64,000 nt of DNA from Cardinalis cardinalis (lineage: Eukaryota; Chordata; Aves; Passeriformes; Cardinalidae), in NCBI GenBank assembly GCA_014549065.1, contig JACDOX010000008.1, forward strand, positions 758,319-822,318. The letters run 5' to 3'. Of the stretch, positions 60,130-64,000 are shown one piece after another. Every line of letters starts with the position of its first letter. Within the stretch, counting starts at the first letter, position 1. The translations under genes were made by a program, and so were the position numbers. The notes below the pieces were generated by a model. The model searched no databases. It had not been told where the DNA came from and saw only the letters and a list, made by a program, of their open reading frames with translations.

Positions 60130-61110
60130 AGTGTCAGAAGCTGACTCTGATGAAAGACTTTGGGTGAGGCTTTGGCCCAAGGCGCTCACCCAGCTGGTAC
60201 AAGGCCATGGCAAGGTCCGTCGCAGAGCAACGCCACCATTTCACCTGAGGACAGCCTGTGGCCAAGAAAGCTCCACGTTCCAGAGAGCTGGCCAGGATAC
60301 ATGTCCCAGGGAAGGCCCTGCTTCCTGTCCTTCTCCCTGCGGCCATCCAGCTTGGGCCAGGGCTGTGGAGGCTGCCCACCGAGGTGGCAGCCCCTGCCNG
60401 CTCAGCCTCCCTTGGACAGGCCTGGCTCAGGCCCTCAGCCCTGGTGGGCCTGCACATCGGCTCAGCAGTGAATTGCAGTACATCCTTTGACCTCCTTCTG
60501 TTATTCTCCGCAGAAGAAACCCACAAACCAATGTTATTACTTTAGACTCCTCCTGCTTGCCCTTGGGCTAACAGCAGAGGTTCCCTCATAGCACCACCAG
60601 TGCTATGCATCACCAGTGTGAGTCCACACAAATGCTCTGAGATGCCATTTCTGGCCCAGATCCGGGGAACACTCAGGAACACGCTTCCCTTTGAGACTGG
60701 CTGCATGCTAGGCCTGGAGTATATGACTGCTGCCCCAGGAGCACAGCAAGCAAAGCAGTAAAGGGAAACATGTACATTAAAGTCAGGGCTCTGCAGTTCC
60801 CAGCACCAAGCTGTAGANGCTGGGCTCTGTGGTTGTGTTTTTCAAAAGCTAAAAAGAATAAATCTTCCTGAACATAAAGGACTCAGCACAGTGAGAGCCC
60901 CTGGGGGCTCTGAGGCAGCAGTGGGCCTTCACGAGGGGAAATCCAGCCCAGTAAGGGGACTGGCATGGATATCAGCGTGGGTCTCGGGAGAATACATTGA
61001 AATTCAGCACATCCCTCTGCTGCCCGGCTGTGTGACGCACCGGGGATATTTGGCAGATCCTCCTGTGTTAGCCCCTTTCTCTTCCTGTTGTGGTCTGAAT
61101 GAATAGCCAT
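60130..61110. other. GC-rich islet with open frames on both strands
   Basis: GC content rises sharply here, most strongly at about 60160-60480 and again at 60890-61060, with moderate CpG content. Three plus-strand and one minus-strand frame overlap in 60131-60545, all running through an ambiguous base at 60399. Open frames in many registers at once are a by-product of high GC and not evidence of a gene. No protein is recognised. The patch could be a decayed CpG island, an unrecognised old repeat or a non-coding exon. Ambiguous base also at 60818. Confidence 0.3.
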
Positions 61111-64000
61111 TCTGCTTAATTTAACCTATTTTTTCTTAAGTTCATACTCTGACTATTTACTCTAAAGCTAGATCTGAGTTGTATTTGTGTAACTACAATT
61201 TTTTTGGTATGTTCAAGCAATGTTGATTCATTTGTGAATTCTTGGCAAGACTTCTATTAATGAAAAACCCCCTGTGTATTTATAGTTGTGCAACATTAAT
61301 GTGCTTTTTGCCATCATCATAACTTATTTTGCACTGCCTGGCAATATGAATGTGAAAAGTGAGGTTTTGTTGTTATAAATTATATCTGCACCAAGACAAA
61401 TTATTGCAATAGCTTCATTCATATAGATACAGGCAAGTATTAAAGAGGAGAAAAATTGCTAAAAGATTCCCCTAACATAATATAATCTCTTCTATATACA
61501 AAATCAGTCTAGTAAACAGTTTAGGCTAGCATATCAGTAGAAATCTGTTGCTGAAACCTGTATTGCATATTTTTCCAGCATGGTAACAGATCAGTTCCCA
61601 ATTACCCATGCTTTACATTGCAATCCTTAACACAGTACATTCCATAATGAACAGCATAAGTACAATAGCTCAATGCCAGATTATGCTAGCAGGCGCCACC
61701 TTAAATAGAATTAAAATACCACAAATTAAAAGAAACCTTGGAAGAATTTAACAGTAAATGCTATTCCAGTAAGTGCATCTCTTTTCTGTCATGTAAATAT
61801 GTTACTTTTACAGTCTTTTCTTTAATTGAAACACAAGAATGTGATAACATTCTGTGTGACAAATGGTTTCAATATATCACATAAATAGGAAATTCTGTCA
61901 GTATTTCTTTGAATTGCATGCTTTTGTAAAATAGTTTAATATTGTTTTCTTCAATACAGGTGGGTCTCAAGCTCCATGTGTTATTTTATTGTTATCTAGT
62001 ACTTCCAAACTCTGGTCAGGACACTCTGAATAAAACAGAGTTTTAATAAAATTAATGCCTTTCTCCATCTAAATCTGAACTGGCCTTTCTGTGGGTAAGC
62101 CTTATTAACATAAGTGTTTCCATTTACACTAGATTTTCTGATTACGATCAAAACCGAAAGTGGAACCTCAGAAGAAAGAAGATATTTCAGAGAAATGTCA
62201 CTATGTCAAGGCACTTTATGAATTAAATAACTCTTGGTAATTTTTTTAGATATCAAAGTATTACTATTCTAATTATTGGACCTAAGATGTCAAGATTTCA
62301 AGAAAATTTTTTGCCTGTTTTTGAAACCCACATGTATTCAGATACTCAACAGAAGATAAAGATCAATATATTAGATGCTTATTAAATCAGGTACTTGGGG
62401 GAAAAATTATTTCTTTTTTATTTTTGTATAAAAATTAATATATGAAAAACTGGAGTATTGATATTGACAGAATATATATTACATTTCTAATTATCAATGT
62501 GGTCTAGTGTAATTTTTATTTTCTTATCATCCAGACAACTTGGAATGCCATCCTCCACATACGAAGAATACAGGAAAATACAGCTTTCTTTACTAAAGCT
62601 AGCAGTCATTTCTTGAAAAACGTGCTTGTTCTGCACAGTCTTACATCCCATTCATCAGTTCAAAAGCCTTCAAAATATTTTTTTTTGCTATTAGGAAAAA
62701 CTTTTATTGAGGTGGTTATAAAATAAAATTATTATAAATATAGTAAGCATTTCACCAGATTTTTTTGCTGAACAATATTGGACTTCTTGTTGTAGTTGGT
62801 GGACAAAATCTCACTCCTATCCCACCAGGAATCCGATGATGTAAAGTGCAAAATACTCTTGTTATGAAAGAAAATATTAATAATTACCAGAATTCTGTCT
62901 CCTTCATTAATGCAAAAATCTTTTTCCTAAGAAGTGGAGTAATTCCATGAGTTATTGTCACTATGGTCACATTGTTGTCCTATGTAGAGTTATATTTTTC
63001 ATGGGGTGGGGTGGTGTTCCTTTTANTGAGCAGTCTATTGCCAGTTAGTGTCTCTTGAGTTGTTTCTTAAGTAATATTTATATTTTTAAAAAACTAAAAC
63101 AACCAGCCAAACCCACAAACAAAGACACAAAAATCCCTGTGCTTCTCTTTGCTCTGATTGTCATTTCCTGCCAATACTACACCGGAGGTTTAGAACGTTA
63201 CATGGCGCTCTATGCTTTCTCCAGGGTTATCTGCGCAGGCAACGATGAGGTTTTGTCACTAGGTGGAGCTTGAAGCTTCAGTCCTCAAGTGCTCCTCTGC
63301 CTCATTTCCTGCCTTCAACAGGGGTTTCCTCAACCTTTCCAATCCCGTAGCTAGGCAACTTCAAAACCGTTGGAGGTAAATTTGGTTGTATAATCTGTTG
63401 TATGTTATAACTATTCCTATTAGTAGCACTTTTTTTACATATTGAGTCATGTTTGCTGAGACTGAAATTGGTTAGTAATCAAAGGGAAAAGAATAAAGAC
63501 TTTCCACATGTGGGCCTGCAGCGTAACCTCTGCAGCAAATTGCTCCATATTTGGCTCTTCTAAAGCTCTACCAGAAAAAGCAGACTGATTGCAAAGTAAA
63601 TATGACAGTGCTGCTAACAGAATGCTATTTCTTATTATTGTTGGGGTCTGGATGTTAATCACCCAAATCAGTACTCTCATATGGTGGTAGACTGGTAGAT
63701 AAAATAGCTTTGCGTCAACACCCAGCAACCCACAGCTGGGGATTCATCAGATCAATAGCAACAGTCCTTATGTCCTAATATATTTCATCTGCAGTGAAGA
63801 AATACTTCCCTTATGCTACAAACTGTGCCAGCTGAGAAAGCTTTTGGAAATATGCAGCCTTATATATGGTAGAGTGACATTTATTGTTCTGGTACCACAT
63901 GGAGTGGAGGAGGAGCTGCCTCATGCTAGGGGAGTGCTCTGGTGTGGGAATAGCTTGACCTCACTAGGGAATCAGGAAATCTCCCCTGATTAGACCCTGA
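61111..64000. other. Unique AT-rich non-coding DNA
   Basis: No gene or transposon is recognised. It contains a CTCF-like motif at 63256-63270, listed separately, and an ambiguous base at 63026. Confidence 0.55.
63256..63270 (+). promoter_or_regulatory. CTCF-like binding motif (weak)
   Basis: TCACTAGGTGGAGCT resembles the vertebrate CTCF core (CCACTAGGTGGCGC-like), with differences at the first base and at the C after GTGG. It lies in a small GC-richer patch (63180-63270) with several CpGs. A single motif match in 64 kb can occur by chance, and nothing else supports an insulator here. Confidence 0.2.

Noticed and set aside
60131..60545. Overlapping plus- and minus-strand frames of 95-130 codons as a gene
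   Set aside because: Several registers on both strands are open at once because GC-rich DNA has few stop codons. All of them run through an ambiguous base at 60399.
1..64000. CRISPR arrays, tRNA or rRNA genes, prokaryotic operons
   Set aside because: There are no regularly spaced repeats, no tRNA- or rRNA-like blocks and no dense coding. The sequence is typical of a vertebrate nuclear genome.

Overview
This window looks like nuclear DNA from a bird, most likely a songbird (that last step is inference). It is AT-rich throughout and has no prokaryotic-type gene packing. Its only clearly recognisable transposons are CR1 LINE retrotransposons, the dominant interspersed repeat of avian genomes. 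No Alu, B1/B2 or L1-type mammalian repeats are seen. I found no protein-coding exon of a known gene, no tRNA or rRNA, and no CRISPR array. The window therefore reads as a gene desert or the inside of a very large intron. 23 isolated single-base Ns are scattered along it, which looks like masked low-quality or ambiguous consensus bases rather than scaffold gaps.

Layout. 1-16.9 kb: unique AT-rich DNA with one GC-richer, exon-like patch (about 2783-3023) and one long but unrecognised ORF (5716-6210). 16.88-17.24 kb: a 5'-truncated CR1 on the minus strand, then a small plus-strand CR1 3' scrap at 17.68 kb. 17.7-23.3 kb: unique DNA, including an AT-rich block near 21.0-21.3 kb that looks like a regulatory conserved element. 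23.35-23.9 kb: two CpG-dense patches, the strongest promoter-like composition in the window. 23.9-39 kb: unique DNA with a perfect 21-bp-stem hairpin at 31.87 kb and a (GATTA)n microsatellite at 32.9 kb. 39.0-39.66 kb: an LTR-like stretch followed by a plus-strand CR1 3' tail. 41.36-42.5 kb: a second minus-strand CR1 with an apparent internal deletion. 52.9-54.74 kb: the longest CR1, minus strand, covering most of the reverse transcriptase (RT) domain but frameshifted and with a damaged catalytic motif. 60.15-61.1 kb: a GC-rich islet. 61.1-64 kb: AT-rich DNA with one CTCF-like motif at 63.26 kb.

No set of genes works together here. The recognisable coding material is dead CR1 ORF2. The best candidates for something functional are the CpG patches at 23.35-23.9 kb, the hairpin at 31.87 kb and the AT-rich regulatory-looking blocks. 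All of these need comparison with other genomes or RNA data to confirm. I did not find a convincing previously undescribed biological system.
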